A stretch of DNA of 64,000 bases, taken from Tangfeifania diversioriginum (GTDB taxonomy: Bacteria > Bacteroidota > Bacteroidia > Bacteroidales > Prolixibacteraceae). The stretch covers positions 186,001-250,000 of the forward strand of contig NZ_FQZE01000001.1 in the NCBI RefSeq assembly GCF_900141875.1, given 5' to 3'. This document shows, in pieces, positions 50,420-60,379 of this stretch (positions are counted from its first letter, which is position 1; the number at the start of each line of letters is the position of its first letter). A program made the position numbers and the translations under genes. Under the pieces are notes generated by a model that saw nothing but the letters and a program-made list of their open reading frames with translations, searched no databases and was not told the origin of the DNA.

Positions 50420-52735
50420 ATGAAGAATAACATCATTCACGACGAATGGAAAATTATAGAGGAAGGTTTCAATCCTGAAAATAACCGGATTTCTGAAAGT
50501 ATTTTCAGCATCGGGAACGGGAAAATGGGACAGCGTGCCAACTTCGAGGAGCAGTATTCGGACGATTCGTTGCAGGGCACCTACATTGCCGGGATTTACT
50601 ACCCCGACAAAACCCGTGTGGGCTGGTGGAAAAACGGATACCCGGAGTACGTTGCCAAAATTATTAACTCTGCCAACTGGATTGGGATCGACATTCAGAT
50701 TGCCGGGGAAACACTCGATTTGGCCAAAACAAAAATTGAAAAATTCCGTCGTGTACTCGACATGAAAACGGGAGTGCTTTCACGCAATTTTGTGGCCACA
50801 ATGCCCGGCGGACAAAAAGTGGAAGTAAAATCCACGCGCTTCGTCAGCATCGACGATTCCGAAATCGGGGCCATTCGTTACTCGGTAAAAGCACTGAACT
50901 TTTCGGGCGAAATTACGGTTACTCCCTACCTCGACGGCGACGTAAAAAATGAAGATGCCAATTACGATGAAAAATTCTGGACCGAAATCTCGAAAGAAAT
51001 AAAGGCTGAAGAAGGTTACCTTACACTCGAAACCCTGAAAACCCGTTTCCAGGTTACCACCGGAATGTGGTTCAGCGTTCTGAAAAACACAAACAAAGTG
51101 GATGGAAAACCCGAGAATGCCATCCGTGAAAAGTACATTGGCGCATCGCAAAAAATACAGGTTGAAAAAGGAGATGAACTCACGGTTGAAAAACTCACAG
51201 CTACTGTTTCGTCGTTAAACCACCCCAAAAAACAACTTGTTTTACAAGCAAAAAAAGCTGTAAAAAGAGCTGCCACAGCGGGATTCGATAAACTTTTTGC
51301 CAACCATAAAAACTGCTGGCTGAAAAAATGGGAAACCAGCGATATAAAAATTGAAGGCGACATTGCCGCTCAGCAGGGAATCCGCTACAACATTTTTCAG
51401 CTAAACCAAACTTATACCGGCGAAGACGAACGGCTGAACATTGGCCCCAAAGGATTTACCGGCGAAAAATATGGCGGCGTTACCTACTGGGATACAGAGG
51501 CCTACTGTCTTCCATTTTTTATGAGTACCGCGCCCCTCGAAGTGGCAAAAAATTTACTGCTCTACCGCCACAAACATTTAAGCAAGGCCATTGAAAATGC
51601 CAAAAAATTAGGCTTTAACTGCCAGGCTGCTCTTTACCCAATGGTGACTATTAACGGAGAAGAGTGCCATAACGAATGGGAAATTACCTTCGAAGAAATT
51701 CACCGCAACGGTGCAATCGCTTATGCCATATACAATTACATCAACAACACCGGCGATAAAGAATACCTCGCTCCTCACGGTTTCGAGGTACTTTTGGCCA
51801 TTAGCCGGTTTTGGAGCCAGCGGGTAAACTGGTCGGCCGAAAAGCAAAAATATGTGATGCTCGGCGTGACGGGTCCCAACGAATACGAAAACAATATCAA
51901 CAATAATTTTCACACCAGCTACATGGCGGTGTGGACGCTGAAATACACACTCGAAGTCATCGACTTTCTGAAAAAAGAGTTCCCGTTTCTTTTCGAGGAA
52001 CTAATTAAAAAATGGAAATTCAACGAAATTTCGGAAACCACCGTTTGGAAAGAAATCATTGAAAACATGTATTTCCCATTCGATGATGAAAACCAGGTGT
52101 TTCTTCAGCAAGACGGGTTTAAGGACAAAAAGCTGATTCCGGCCGCTGAACTTCCGGTAAAAGAACGGCCCATCAATCAAAAGTGGTCGTGGGACCGGAT
52201 TCTGCGTTCGTGTTATATCAAACAGGCCGATACACTGCAAAGCATTTTCTGGTTCGAAGACGATTTTTCGGATGACCAAATTAAACGGCACTTCGATTTT
52301 TATGAACCGCTCACGGTGCATGAATCGTCGCTTTCGCCGTGCGTGCACTCCATTTTAGCAGCTAAAATCGGGTACGAGAAAAAATCGTACGAAATGTATT
52401 TGCGCACTGCCCGTCTCGATCTGGACAACTACAACAACGACACCGACGACGGTCTGCACATTACTAGCATGGGCGGTACCTGGATGGCTTTTGTGATGGG
52501 ATTTGGAGGTGTGCGCGTGAAAAACAACCGGCTCGTTTTCAATCCGTTTCTGCCAAAAAAATGGAAAGCCTATTCTTTCCGTATCAATTTCAGGGACGCT
52601 CATCTCGAAGTAAAAATGGAACGAAACGGATTCACCGTAGTGAATCATTCCAATCAAAAAACCTCCATTCAGGTTTGGAACAAACAAGCTGATATTGAAG
52701 GCAATAAACACGTAAAATTTAAAAACTCAAAATAA
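50420..52735 (+). CDS. GH65 maltose phosphorylase
   Basis: 771 aa cytoplasmic enzyme splitting maltose with phosphate into beta-glucose-1-phosphate and glucose. N-terminal beta-sandwich (ESIFSIGNGKMGQRANFEE), then the (alpha/alpha)6 barrel with GGVTYWDTEAYCLPFF and the general acid E488 in TGPNEYENNINNN. The C-terminal phosphate site region DGLHITSMGGTWMAFVMGFGG is present. E488 aligns with the published catalytic Glu487 of Lactobacillus brevis maltose phosphorylase. It lies between the MFS carrier and a SusA-like GH13 whose start is 1 bp after its stop. The beta-phosphoglucomutase at 25443 would use its product. Other GH65 specificities (trehalose, kojibiose) are less likely given the context. 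Confidence 0.92.
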   Translation: MKNNIIHDEWKIIEEGFNPENNRISESIFSIGNGKMGQRANFEEQYSDDSLQGTYIAGIYYPDKTRVGWWKNGYPEYVAKIINSANWIGIDIQIAGETLDLAKTKIEKFRRVLDMKTGVLSRNFVATMPGGQKVEVKSTRFVSIDDSEIGAIRYSVKALNFSGEITVTPYLDGDVKNEDANYDEKFWTEISKEIKAEEGYLTLETLKTRFQVTTGMWFSVLKNTNKVDGKPENAIREKYIGASQKIQVEKGDELTVEKLTATVSSLNHPKKQLVLQAKKAVKRAATAGFDKLFANHKNCWLKKWETSDIKIEGDIAAQQGIRYNIFQLNQTYTGEDERLNIGPKGFTGEKYGGVTYWDTEAYCLPFFMSTAPLEVAKNLLLYRHKHLSKAIENAKKLGFNCQAALYPMVTINGEECHNEWEITFEEIHRNGAIAYAIYNYINNTGDKEYLAPHGFEVLLAISRFWSQRVNWSAEKQKYVMLGVTGPNEYENNINNNFHTSYMAVWTLKYTLEVIDFLKKEFPFLFEELIKKWKFNEISETTVWKEIIENMYFPFDDENQVFLQQDGFKDKKLIPAAELPVKERPINQKWSWDRILRSCYIKQADTLQSIFWFEDDFSDDQIKRHFDFYEPLTVHESSLSPCVHSILAAKIGYEKKSYEMYLRTARLDLDNYNNDTDDGLHITSMGGTWMAFVMGFGGVRVKNNRLVFNPFLPKKWKAYSFRINFRDAHLEVKMERNGFTVVNHSNQKTSIQVWNKQADIEGNKHVKFKNSK

Positions 52736-52736
52736 T

Positions 52737-54581
52737 ATGAAACGCACTGTTTTTTCTGTTATCATTATCCTCATCACCCTGAATTTGGCATCGGGCCAGA
52801 TTCAACTCGAGAGAGTGGAACCTATGTTTTGGTGGGCCGGAATGAAATCGCCCGACCTACAACTGATGGTTTATGGCGAAAACATTTCGGAAACCGACGT
52901 TTCGCTTGAATACCCCGGCGTTGAACTGGTTTCGGTCGCTAAAGTCCAAAACCCAAATTATCTTTTTATTGATTTAAAACTTTCGGAAACTGTAAAACCG
53001 GGTAGTTTCGTACTTCTTTTTCAAAAAGAAAATGAAACGGTGGAAACGTATAAGTATGAATTGAAAGCCCGTGAAAAAGGCTCGGCCAGCCGCAAAGGTT
53101 TCGACCAGAGTGATGTGATTTACCTGATTACGCCCGACCGTTTTGTGAACGGAAACCCGGACAACGACGCGGTGGAAAGCATGAAAGAATTACCCGACCG
53201 CACCGACCGCGACGGACGACATGGCGGCGACATCCGCGGAATCATTAATTCGCTGGATTACCTGCAGGACATGGGATTTACCGCCATCTGGCTCAACCCG
53301 GTGCTGGAAAACAACATGACGCAGGTTTCGTACCACGGCTACTCCACCACCGATTTTTACAAAGTTGACCCGCGCTACGGCTCCAACGAAGAGTACCGCG
53401 AACTCAACGATGAACTCGACAAGCGCGGCATGAAGCTGATTATGGACATGATTTTCAACCATTGCGGATCGGAACACTGGTGGATGGAAGATTTGCCGAT
53501 GAACGATTGGATAAACAATTATCCGGAATACAAAATCACCTCGCACCGGCGCACCGTTAATCAGGACCCGCACGCTTCACAGGCCGATTACAAAGCCATG
53601 GTGGACGGCTGGTTTGTGCCCACCATGCCCGACCTGAACCAGGAAAATGAGTTCATGAAAAATTACCTCATCCAAAACAGCATCTGGTGGATTGAATTTG
53701 TCGGGCTGGAAGGAATCAGGCAGGACACGTGGCCTTACCCAGACAAACAGATGATGACCGAATGGACACACCGGGTTTTGGAAGAATATCCGGATTTCAA
53801 CATTGTAGGCGAGGAGTGGAGCCTGAACCCGGCCATTGTTTCGTACTGGCAAAAAGGCCAGAGAAACTTCGACGGCTACGAATGCCACCTGCCCAGCCTG
53901 ATGGATTTTCCGCTGCAGGATGCTGTCAGCCGCGCACTTCGCGAAAATGAAGACTGGGGCTCGGGGCTTGTAACCCTGTACGAAATGCTGGCCAACGATT
54001 TTTTGTACCCCAATCCGGAAAATCTGGTTGTTTTCCCTGACAACCACGATATGTCACGCTTTTTTGTGCAAATGGGCGAAGACGTGGAGTTACTGAAAAT
54101 GGGGATTGCCTATTTTCTTACAACACGCGGAATTCCGCAATTGTACTACGGAACAGAAGTTCTGATGTCGCATCCCGGCGACCACCATGGCGATATTCGT
54201 GCTGAATTTCCAGGCGGTTGGGCCGATCACGACATAAATGCGTTTACCGGCGAAGGGTTGACGTCCGATCAAAAAGAGGTGCAGAACTATATTTCCACCA
54301 TCCAAAACTGGCGGAAAAACAAAGCGGTTATCCACCACGGAAAATTGATGCATTTTGTACCCGAAAACGGAATTTACACCTATTTCCGCTATAATGAAAA
54401 TGAAGTTGTAATGGTAGTACTGAACAAAAACCGGGAGGGAAAAACGTTTCCAACAGAGCGCTTCAGCGAAATTATTGAAGGCTATTCTTCGGGAAAAGAA
54501 ATAATTACGTCGGAATCTATTTCTGATCTTTCTGAATTAAAAGTTCCGGCAAAAGCGGCAATGATTATCGAACTGAAGTAG
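52737..54581 (+). CDS. susA: SusA-like GH13 neopullulanase/cyclomaltodextrinase
   Basis: 614 aa with signal peptide (VFSVIIILITLNLASGQ), so probably periplasmic. N-terminal cyclomaltodextrinase domain, then the GH13 barrel: region I MDMIFNHCG, nucleophile D330 in GIRQDTWPY, acid/base E359 in VGEEWSL and D438 in FPDNHDMSRF. A cyclomaltodextrinase C-terminal domain ends the protein. It breaks imported maltooligosaccharides into maltose and glucose for the MFS carrier. It begins 1 bp after the GH65 stop, so it is translationally coupled. A REP-like repeat pair follows it. Confidence 0.92.
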   Translation: MKRTVFSVIIILITLNLASGQIQLERVEPMFWWAGMKSPDLQLMVYGENISETDVSLEYPGVELVSVAKVQNPNYLFIDLKLSETVKPGSFVLLFQKENETVETYKYELKAREKGSASRKGFDQSDVIYLITPDRFVNGNPDNDAVESMKELPDRTDRDGRHGGDIRGIINSLDYLQDMGFTAIWLNPVLENNMTQVSYHGYSTTDFYKVDPRYGSNEEYRELNDELDKRGMKLIMDMIFNHCGSEHWWMEDLPMNDWINNYPEYKITSHRRTVNQDPHASQADYKAMVDGWFVPTMPDLNQENEFMKNYLIQNSIWWIEFVGLEGIRQDTWPYPDKQMMTEWTHRVLEEYPDFNIVGEEWSLNPAIVSYWQKGQRNFDGYECHLPSLMDFPLQDAVSRALRENEDWGSGLVTLYEMLANDFLYPNPENLVVFPDNHDMSRFFVQMGEDVELLKMGIAYFLTTRGIPQLYYGTEVLMSHPGDHHGDIRAEFPGGWADHDINAFTGEGLTSDQKEVQNYISTIQNWRKNKAVIHHGKLMHFVPENGIYTYFRYNENEVVMVVLNKNREGKTFPTERFSEIIEGYSSGKEIITSESISDLSELKVPAKAAMIIELK

Positions 54582-54603
54582 AAAAACCAATTATTTTCTT
54601 TGA

Positions 54604-54666
54604 TCGACCGCAGGAATTAGCGCTAATTCCTACGATCGACCAGAGGAATTCAAGCGAATTTCTACG
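54604..54666. repeat. REP-like repeat pair between susA and the ATPase gene
   Basis: AGGAATTAGCGCTAATTCCT (54612-54631, perfect) and a degenerate second copy GAGGAATTCAAGCGAATTTCT (54642-54662), each preceded by GATCGACC. The two copies are in direct order ~31 bp apart. Confidence 0.8.
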
Positions 54667-54685
54667 GTATTGTTTCAAAAATCAT

Positions 54686-54693
54686 TAACTTTG
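54686..54693 (+). promoter_or_regulatory. -7 promoter element for the AAA ATPase gene
   Basis: TAACTTTG matches TAnnTTTG, 13 bp before the ATG. Confidence 0.5.
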
Positions 54694-54706
54694 AATTTAA
54701 AAAGTA

Positions 54707-55861
54707 ATGATTAAAAGAACTATTGAAGAAAATATCAAACAGCAACTTCAAGGTAAACGGAAAATAATTGTGCTATACGGCCCCAGGCAGGTTGGGAAAA
54801 CTACGCTTATAAATTCTGTTATCAGTGATTTTCGTGGAAAAGTATTAAAAATAAATGCCGATGAACAACTTTATAACGATGTGCTTTCTTCACGTGATTT
54901 TTCAAAATTAAAAGGACTCACAGAGGGCTACGACTTACTTTTTATTGATGAAGCCCAACGGGTTACGGACATTGGAATTAACCTGAAAATTTTATACGAC
55001 AACCTTCCCGAATTGAAAATTATTGTAACCGGATCATCTTCACTTGATTTGGCGAACCGTGTGAATGAGCCACTTACAGGAAGAATCATTACAAATAACC
55101 TTTACCCAATTTCGATTTTGGAATGGCAAAATTTTACCGGATTAAACAATTTTGAAATCAACCGGCAGCTTGAAGAATTAATTCTTTACGGAATGTACCC
55201 TGAAATATTTTCCTGGCAAAATTTCAACCAAAAAAGAAAATACCTGGAAGATTTATGCAATTCATATTTATACAAAGATATTCTTTCCCTCGCTAATATT
55301 AAATATCCGGAAAAGTTGAACCAGTTGTTAAAATTACTCGCATACCAGACCGGGCAATTGGTTTCGTTGCAGGAACTGGCCACTACCCTGCAAATACACA
55401 GGGATGCACTCACCAATTATATTAATTTACTCGAGAAAAGCTTTGTAATTTTCAGGTTATCCGGGCTTAACAGGAACTTACGAAAAGAAGTAGTTAAAAT
55501 GGATAAAATTTATTTTTATGATACCGGCGTGAGAAATACCCTGATAAATGATTTTAATTCGCTTCAGTTTAGAAATGATAAAGGACAACTTTGGGAAAAT
55601 TTTATTTTATCTGAGCGAATGAAAGTTAATGCGTATAATGAAACGTTTGTAAACAGCTATTTTTGGCGTACTTATTCCGGTGCAGAACTTGATTTGGTAG
55701 AAGAAAAAGATGGCCGGATTACCGGTTATGAGTTTAAATGGGGGAGTAAAAATTCAAAAGCACCAGTTTCCTGGACTGAAAACTATAAAGCGTCCTCTTT
55801 CTCATGCATTAACACTGAAAATTTTATGCAGTGGCTGAAACAAGATGAAAAAATAATTTAA
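54707..55861 (+). CDS. AAA ATPase with DUF4143 domain
   Basis: 384 aa of the AAA_14/DUF4143 family, widespread and often scattered in Bacteroidota genomes. Walker A is GPRQVGKTTL, Walker B is LLFIDEAQRV, and TGSSSLDLANR is the sensor region. The C-terminal half has the family helix-turn-helix-like part (LVSLQELATTLQIHRDALTNYINLLEKS) and the nuclease-like LDLVEEKDGRITGYEFKWG with a D...E-x-K arrangement. Function is not established. Its own promoter and the repeat pair upstream suggest it was inserted between susA and the WbsX-like gene, which starts 2 bp after its stop. Confidence 0.88.
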   Translation: MIKRTIEENIKQQLQGKRKIIVLYGPRQVGKTTLINSVISDFRGKVLKINADEQLYNDVLSSRDFSKLKGLTEGYDLLFIDEAQRVTDIGINLKILYDNLPELKIIVTGSSSLDLANRVNEPLTGRIITNNLYPISILEWQNFTGLNNFEINRQLEELILYGMYPEIFSWQNFNQKRKYLEDLCNSYLYKDILSLANIKYPEKLNQLLKLLAYQTGQLVSLQELATTLQIHRDALTNYINLLEKSFVIFRLSGLNRNLRKEVVKMDKIYFYDTGVRNTLINDFNSLQFRNDKGQLWENFILSERMKVNAYNETFVNSYFWRTYSGAELDLVEEKDGRITGYEFKWGSKNSKAPVSWTENYKASSFSCINTENFMQWLKQDEKII

Positions 55862-55863
55862 AA

Positions 55864-57081
55864 ATGAACAAAACTAATTTCAACTTTCTGCAACTAATTA
55901 TTTTGGCCTTTGCACTTGCATTGTTTTCATGCAATTCTCCGGCGGAAAAACAAAACGACGAATCCACTAAAAAAGACGACTATAACGTTGCTGCTTACGT
56001 TTGGCCATCGTGCCACCACGACGAACGATTTGGCGATATGCTGTGGCCCGAAGGAACGGGCGAGTGGGAAATCATAAAAAAAGGAACTCCCCGGTTCGAG
56101 GGGCATTACCAACCCAAAGTTCCATTGTGGGGATACGAGCCGGACGATGACCCGCAAGTGATGGAGAAGTGGATTGACGCGGCCACCGACCATGGTGTAA
56201 ACGTTTTCATTTTCGACTGGTACTGGTTCGATGAAGGCCCGTTTCTGGAAAGCTCGCTGAACAACGGTTTTCTGAAAGCCAAGAACAGGGACAAAATGCA
56301 GTTTTACCTTATGTGGGCCAACCACGATGTGCGCCGCAACTACTGGAATGTCCATAAATTTAGCGACGATTCCTCCATCATGTGGGAAGGCGCCGTGGAC
56401 CGGGAAAACTTCGAAATTATTGTGAACCGGGTCATTCAAGATTATTTCAGTCAGCCCAACTATTTTAAAATCGACGGATGCCCGGTTTATTCGGTTTTCA
56501 GCATTTACAACCTGATTAAAAGTTTTGGCTCGGTAGAAGAAACCCGGGAGGCCATCGACTATTTCAGGGAGAAAACAAAAGAAGCCGGATTTCCTGACCT
56601 TCACCTGCAGCTAATTGTTTTTGAATCGCCCAACCAGCAATTGCAACAAAACCTGGAAGCAATTGGGGTGAACAGTATAACAAAATACAACTGGGGCGGC
56701 CCGCATCCGGAAGATTACATCCAGTGGGGAACCGAATCGATGGAGCGCCGGAAGCAATGGGACGAAGCGGCTGAAATTCCTTATTTCCCCAATGTTTCCA
56801 TTGGTTGGGACGATTCGCCACGCTTTCCGCACAAGGGAAAAGAGGATGTGGTGCATTACAACAAATCGCCCGAAGGTTTTGCAGCCCACATGCAAAAAGC
56901 CAAAGAATATTGCGATGAACATCCGGAGCAACCAAAATTAATCACTATTTTTTCGTGGAACGAATGGATTGAAGGCGGCTACCTGCTGCCTGACATGAAA
57001 TACGGCTTTGATCATCTGGAGGCTGTGAAAAGGGTGATGGAAGGAGAATACAATCCCTACCCTTCAAAAAGAAACCAATAA
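55864..57081 (+). CDS. WbsX/GH99-like domain lipoprotein
   Basis: 405 aa. Signal peptide with lipobox LALFSC (C23). The mature part begins NVAAYVWPSCHHDERFG and continues with the WbsX/GH99-like pattern: HYQPKVPLWGYEPDDDPQVM, GVNVFIFDWYWFDEGPF, FYLMWANHDV and TIFSWNEWIEGGYLLPD. GH99-like members act on mannosides or are of unknown specificity. The location at the end of a starch locus is probably incidental, since it shares a promoter with the AAA ATPase gene. Anchored in an outer or inner membrane leaflet. It is closed by a clear terminator. Confidence 0.85.
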   Translation: MNKTNFNFLQLIILAFALALFSCNSPAEKQNDESTKKDDYNVAAYVWPSCHHDERFGDMLWPEGTGEWEIIKKGTPRFEGHYQPKVPLWGYEPDDDPQVMEKWIDAATDHGVNVFIFDWYWFDEGPFLESSLNNGFLKAKNRDKMQFYLMWANHDVRRNYWNVHKFSDDSSIMWEGAVDRENFEIIVNRVIQDYFSQPNYFKIDGCPVYSVFSIYNLIKSFGSVEETREAIDYFREKTKEAGFPDLHLQLIVFESPNQQLQQNLEAIGVNSITKYNWGGPHPEDYIQWGTESMERRKQWDEAAEIPYFPNVSIGWDDSPRFPHKGKEDVVHYNKSPEGFAAHMQKAKEYCDEHPEQPKLITIFSWNEWIEGGYLLPDMKYGFDHLEAVKRVMEGEYNPYPSKRNQ

Positions 57082-57244
57082 TTTCCTGCTGCCGAAATAT
57101 TTAAAGCATCAAAAAAAATAAAAAAAGTCGTTGGAAAAGTAAACCTTTTTCGAAAAATTCTGTTTAAGTAGTTGAAAGAAATTAGTTAACCCACCATTCA
57201 GATGGTTTGGTTTTTGGTTTAGTTTAGGTTTAGGTTGATTGAGA

Positions 57245-57276
57245 AAAGGCTGGTTATTGAACCGGCCTTTCTTTTT
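57245..57276 (+). terminator. intrinsic terminator after the WbsX-like gene
   Basis: Stem AAAGGCTGGTT/AACCGGCCTTT (one G-T pair) with an ATTG loop, followed by CTTTTT. It lies in the 211-bp gap before the convergent tetR gene; nothing else is recognised there. Confidence 0.85.
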
Positions 57277-57292
57277 ATCCAAATGTTGGAAA

Positions 57293-57895
57293 CTACCGCT
57301 TCATAATTCCGTAGCACACAATTTTCAGGATAGTATCCACGCTGCGTTCCAGATTCACTTCACCGTAGTGCCCGGCCGAAAGCGGCATTTCAAGGCCTTT
57401 AATGGCAGTGGTAATACCTATAGCAGCCAGGTTAAAATCGTAAATTTCAAACTCATTTTTGCGGACACCTTCAATAAGAATTCGTTTTATCATTCTTATC
57501 TCATCCTGTTCGTAGCGGTGTTTAATATCTTCAATAAACTCAACGGCAGTAACATCATTCTCAATGGCATGGTAAAAATTGGCCAGGCTCCTGAAAGTGG
57601 TCAGTTTGGTAAGCACGTAATCGCGTAGTTTGTCAACCGGGTCGGTGTTTCTGTTGATTACAATTTCCAGTTCACGGGCCAAAATCTCAACCTCTTTCAT
57701 AATTACAGCCTGAAAAAGATCTTCTTTACTTTTAAAATAGTAGTAAAGCGAGCTTTTCCCTTTTCGCACCGCATTGGCAATATCGTCGAGTGTGGTTTTT
57801 TTGTAGCCGTATTTGCTAAAAATTTCGCGCGCAATTTTAAGAATGTTCTCTCTGTTCAGATCTCTCTTGCTGCCGTTTTCAGAAATGGTTTGCAT
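57293..57895 (-). CDS. TetR-family transcription regulator
   Basis: 200 aa. The N-terminal DNA-binding domain reads ENILKIAREIFSKYGYKKTT then LDDIANAVRKGKSSLYYYFK and SKEDLFQAVI, the standard TetR helix-turn-helix with the YYYFxSKEDL hallmark. The helical C-terminal ligand domain is not assignable. It stands alone between a convergent lipoprotein gene and rnr, so its target is unknown; autoregulation is possible. A TATATTTG promoter element lies upstream. Confidence 0.92.
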   Translation of the reverse strand: MQTISENGSKRDLNRENILKIAREIFSKYGYKKTTLDDIANAVRKGKSSLYYYFKSKEDLFQAVIMKEVEILARELEIVINRNTDPVDKLRDYVLTKLTTFRSLANFYHAIENDVTAVEFIEDIKHRYEQDEIRMIKRILIEGVRKNEFEIYDFNLAAIGITTAIKGLEMPLSAGHYGEVNLERSVDTILKIVCYGIMKR

Positions 57896-57927
57896 CTTAG
57901 TTTGTTTTGCTGCATTAATACAGGAAG

Positions 57928-57935
57928 CAAATATA
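57928..57935 (-). promoter_or_regulatory. -7 promoter element for the TetR gene
   Basis: On the minus strand TATATTTG, matching TAnnTTTG, 32 bp before the ATG at 57895. Confidence 0.5.
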
Positions 57936-58037
57936 ATTAAATATTTTACCTGCTAAACTCATTGGAACTTTTTACTTTTACAGACGAATGGCTGCAGATT
58001 AATCGCCACTGCCTGCAAATTCCTGAATACACAAACC

Positions 58038-60215
58038 TCAATATTCGAAATGAGGTTCATTCTCGTCTTCCACAAGCTGAAAATCAAGTTGTTTTCGTTC
58101 AAGATTTGTACGCCATATTTTCACTTTTATGTCGGCTCCCAACTGGTATGATTTGTTTTTGTGGCGCCCTACCAGTGCATAATTTTTTTCGTCAAAAACA
58201 TAGAAATCGTCGTCCAGCTCACGGATGGGAACCATGCCTTCAATTTTATTTTCCAATTCAACAAAAATTCCAAAATCGGTAACTCCTGAAATTACACCGG
58301 CATGAATTTCACCCACGTGGTCCTGCATAAATTCCACCTGTTTGTATTTAATAGAGGCCCGCTCGGCATTCACAGCACGCGCTTCCATGTCGGAAGCATG
58401 GCGGCATAAATCTTCATATTTTTTTTCGCTGGCCGAGCTGCCGCCATCCAGGTATTTTTCGAGCAGGCGATGGACCATCATGTCTGGGTAACGACGAATA
58501 GGCGAAGTAAAATGCGTATAATAATCGAACGCAAGACCGTAGTGGCCAATATTTCGTGTGGAATAAACAGCTTTGGCCATGGTTCTGATTGCCAGTGTTT
58601 CCACAAGGTTCTGTTCTTTTTTCCCTTTCACATTCTGCATCAGGTTGTTGAGCGATTTGGAAATCGTCCGGGGTGTAGTCATTTGAATGCCATAACCAAA
58701 ACGATGAATAAATGAATTAAACGATTCCAGTTTCTCAGCATCCGGTTTATCATGAATACGATACACAAAAGTTTTTGCCGATTTATTTTTCCCTTTTTTG
58801 CCGATGAATTCAGCTACGCGTTTGTTGGCCAGCAGCATGAATTCTTCAATCAACTCGTTGGCTTCCTCTGCCTGTTTAAAATAAACCGACAGTGGTTTGC
58901 CTTTTTCATCGATATTAAATTTTATTTCGATGCGGTCGAACGCGATGGAACCTTTTTTGAAACGCTCATTTCGAAGTTTAATAGCCAAATCGTTCAAAGT
59001 CAGCAATTCTTCAGCCAGTTCTCCTTCTCCTTTTTCAATTATTTCCTGGGCATCTTCGTAAGCAAACCTCCGGTTGGAGTGAATTACCGTTTTTCCAAAC
59101 CACTCTTTTTTAATACCTGCTTCTTCATTCATTTCAAAAACAGCCGAAAAACAAAGTTTATCTTCATTCGGCCGCAGTGAACAAACCCCGTTTGAAAGTC
59201 TTTCGGGGAGCATTGGAACAACTCTGTCAACCAGGTAAACAGACGTTGCACGGTCTCTGGCTTCATCTTCAATTATGGTGTTGGGAGTTACGTAATGTGT
59301 CACATCGGCAATGTGGATGCCCACTTCCCAATTTCCGTTGTCGAGTTTCCGTAGCGAGAGCGCATCGTCAAAATCTTTGGCATCGGCCGGGTCGATGGTA
59401 AATGTGGTGACATCCCGAAAATCGCGGCGTTTTTTGTATTCTTCTTTTGGAATTTCCAACGAAATTTTCTCCGCTGCTTTATCCACTTTTTCGGGAAAAA
59501 TGTGCGGCAGTTCATATTCGGCAAGAATGGCATGCATTTCGGCATCGTTATCACCGGTGTTGCCCAGCACTTCAACAATATGACCAATTGGGCTGCGCGC
59601 TTTGGGCGGCCATTCTACAATTTCGGCAATGGCTTTCTGCCCGTCTTTTGCTCCTTTCAGTTTTTCTTTCGGAATAAAAATATCGAAGCTCACTTTCCCT
59701 GATGGCGCAAGGAATGCAAAGTTGCGCGACATTTCTACGGTTCCTACAAAATGCGTTTTTTCGCGTTCAACTATTTCAATAACCTCCCCTTCCAGGTCGT
59801 GTTTTTTGCGGCGGGCATACAGCCGGACTTTTACTTTATCGCCCTCCATGGCGTGGTTGAGATTACGCGACGAGACCAGTACCGGCCGGTCCATCTCTTC
59901 GCTGATAATATAGGCAAAACCCTGCGGTTGAAGTTCAACTACTCCGCAAATCGTGCCGGTTTTGGCTTTCAGCTTGTATTTCCCGCGCGAAACCTCATCG
60001 AGGTACTCGTCGTCTTTTAATTCCTGCAAAACTATATTTACCAACTGCCGTGTTTCGTTATCCTTAATTCCCAGCCACGAAGAAATTTGCTTGTAGTTTA
60101 CCGTCTTGCCGGTTTCTTCGTATAGCATGGAAAGGATGATACTTTTGAGTTTCTTTTTATTGAAAGTGACTGATTTTTTGAACTTCCGTTTTTGTTTTTT
60201 CTTCTTTTTGGCCAT
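58038..60215 (-). CDS. rnr: ribonuclease R
   Basis: 725 aa 3'-5' exoribonuclease of the RNB family. Basic N-terminus (MAKKKKKQKRKFKKSVTF) and winged-helix region, two cold-shock domains (GTICGVVELQPQGFAYII), then the catalytic RNB domain with TFTIDPADAKDFDDALSL holding the metal-binding aspartates, HYGLAFDYYTHFTSPIRRYPD, and a C-terminal S1 domain (GEIHAGVISGVTDFGIFVEL). It degrades structured RNA in the cytoplasm. Length and motif order are normal. No clear promoter element or terminator is visible. Confidence 0.95.
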   Translation of the reverse strand: MAKKKKKQKRKFKKSVTFNKKKLKSIILSMLYEETGKTVNYKQISSWLGIKDNETRQLVNIVLQELKDDEYLDEVSRGKYKLKAKTGTICGVVELQPQGFAYIISEEMDRPVLVSSRNLNHAMEGDKVKVRLYARRKKHDLEGEVIEIVEREKTHFVGTVEMSRNFAFLAPSGKVSFDIFIPKEKLKGAKDGQKAIAEIVEWPPKARSPIGHIVEVLGNTGDNDAEMHAILAEYELPHIFPEKVDKAAEKISLEIPKEEYKKRRDFRDVTTFTIDPADAKDFDDALSLRKLDNGNWEVGIHIADVTHYVTPNTIIEDEARDRATSVYLVDRVVPMLPERLSNGVCSLRPNEDKLCFSAVFEMNEEAGIKKEWFGKTVIHSNRRFAYEDAQEIIEKGEGELAEELLTLNDLAIKLRNERFKKGSIAFDRIEIKFNIDEKGKPLSVYFKQAEEANELIEEFMLLANKRVAEFIGKKGKNKSAKTFVYRIHDKPDAEKLESFNSFIHRFGYGIQMTTPRTISKSLNNLMQNVKGKKEQNLVETLAIRTMAKAVYSTRNIGHYGLAFDYYTHFTSPIRRYPDMMVHRLLEKYLDGGSSASEKKYEDLCRHASDMEARAVNAERASIKYKQVEFMQDHVGEIHAGVISGVTDFGIFVELENKIEGMVPIRELDDDFYVFDEKNYALVGRHKNKSYQLGADIKVKIWRTNLERKQLDFQLVEDENEPHFEY

Positions 60216-60352
60216 TTATTTTTGTTTTATATAAGGCAAGTTAAATTTTTTATCTGATTCCTACCAGTTTTTTGAATTATTCATTCCATTTTTTTAGCAA
60301 AACAAACCTGCATATTTAACAACCCTTAATATTCAATGTTTGCAGGAATTTG

Positions 60353-60360
60353 TATGTTTG
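60353..60360 (+). promoter_or_regulatory. -7 promoter element for the Ig-like lipoprotein
   Basis: TATGTTTG matches TAnnTTTG, 19 bp before the ATG at 60380. Confidence 0.55.
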
Positions 60361-60379
60361 TGGTTCGTTTTTTTGAATA

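Noticed and set aside
55927-56604. 225-codon minus-strand open frame
   Set aside because: Antisense to the WbsX-like lipoprotein, which has clear family motifs and a lipobox; the reverse frame has none.
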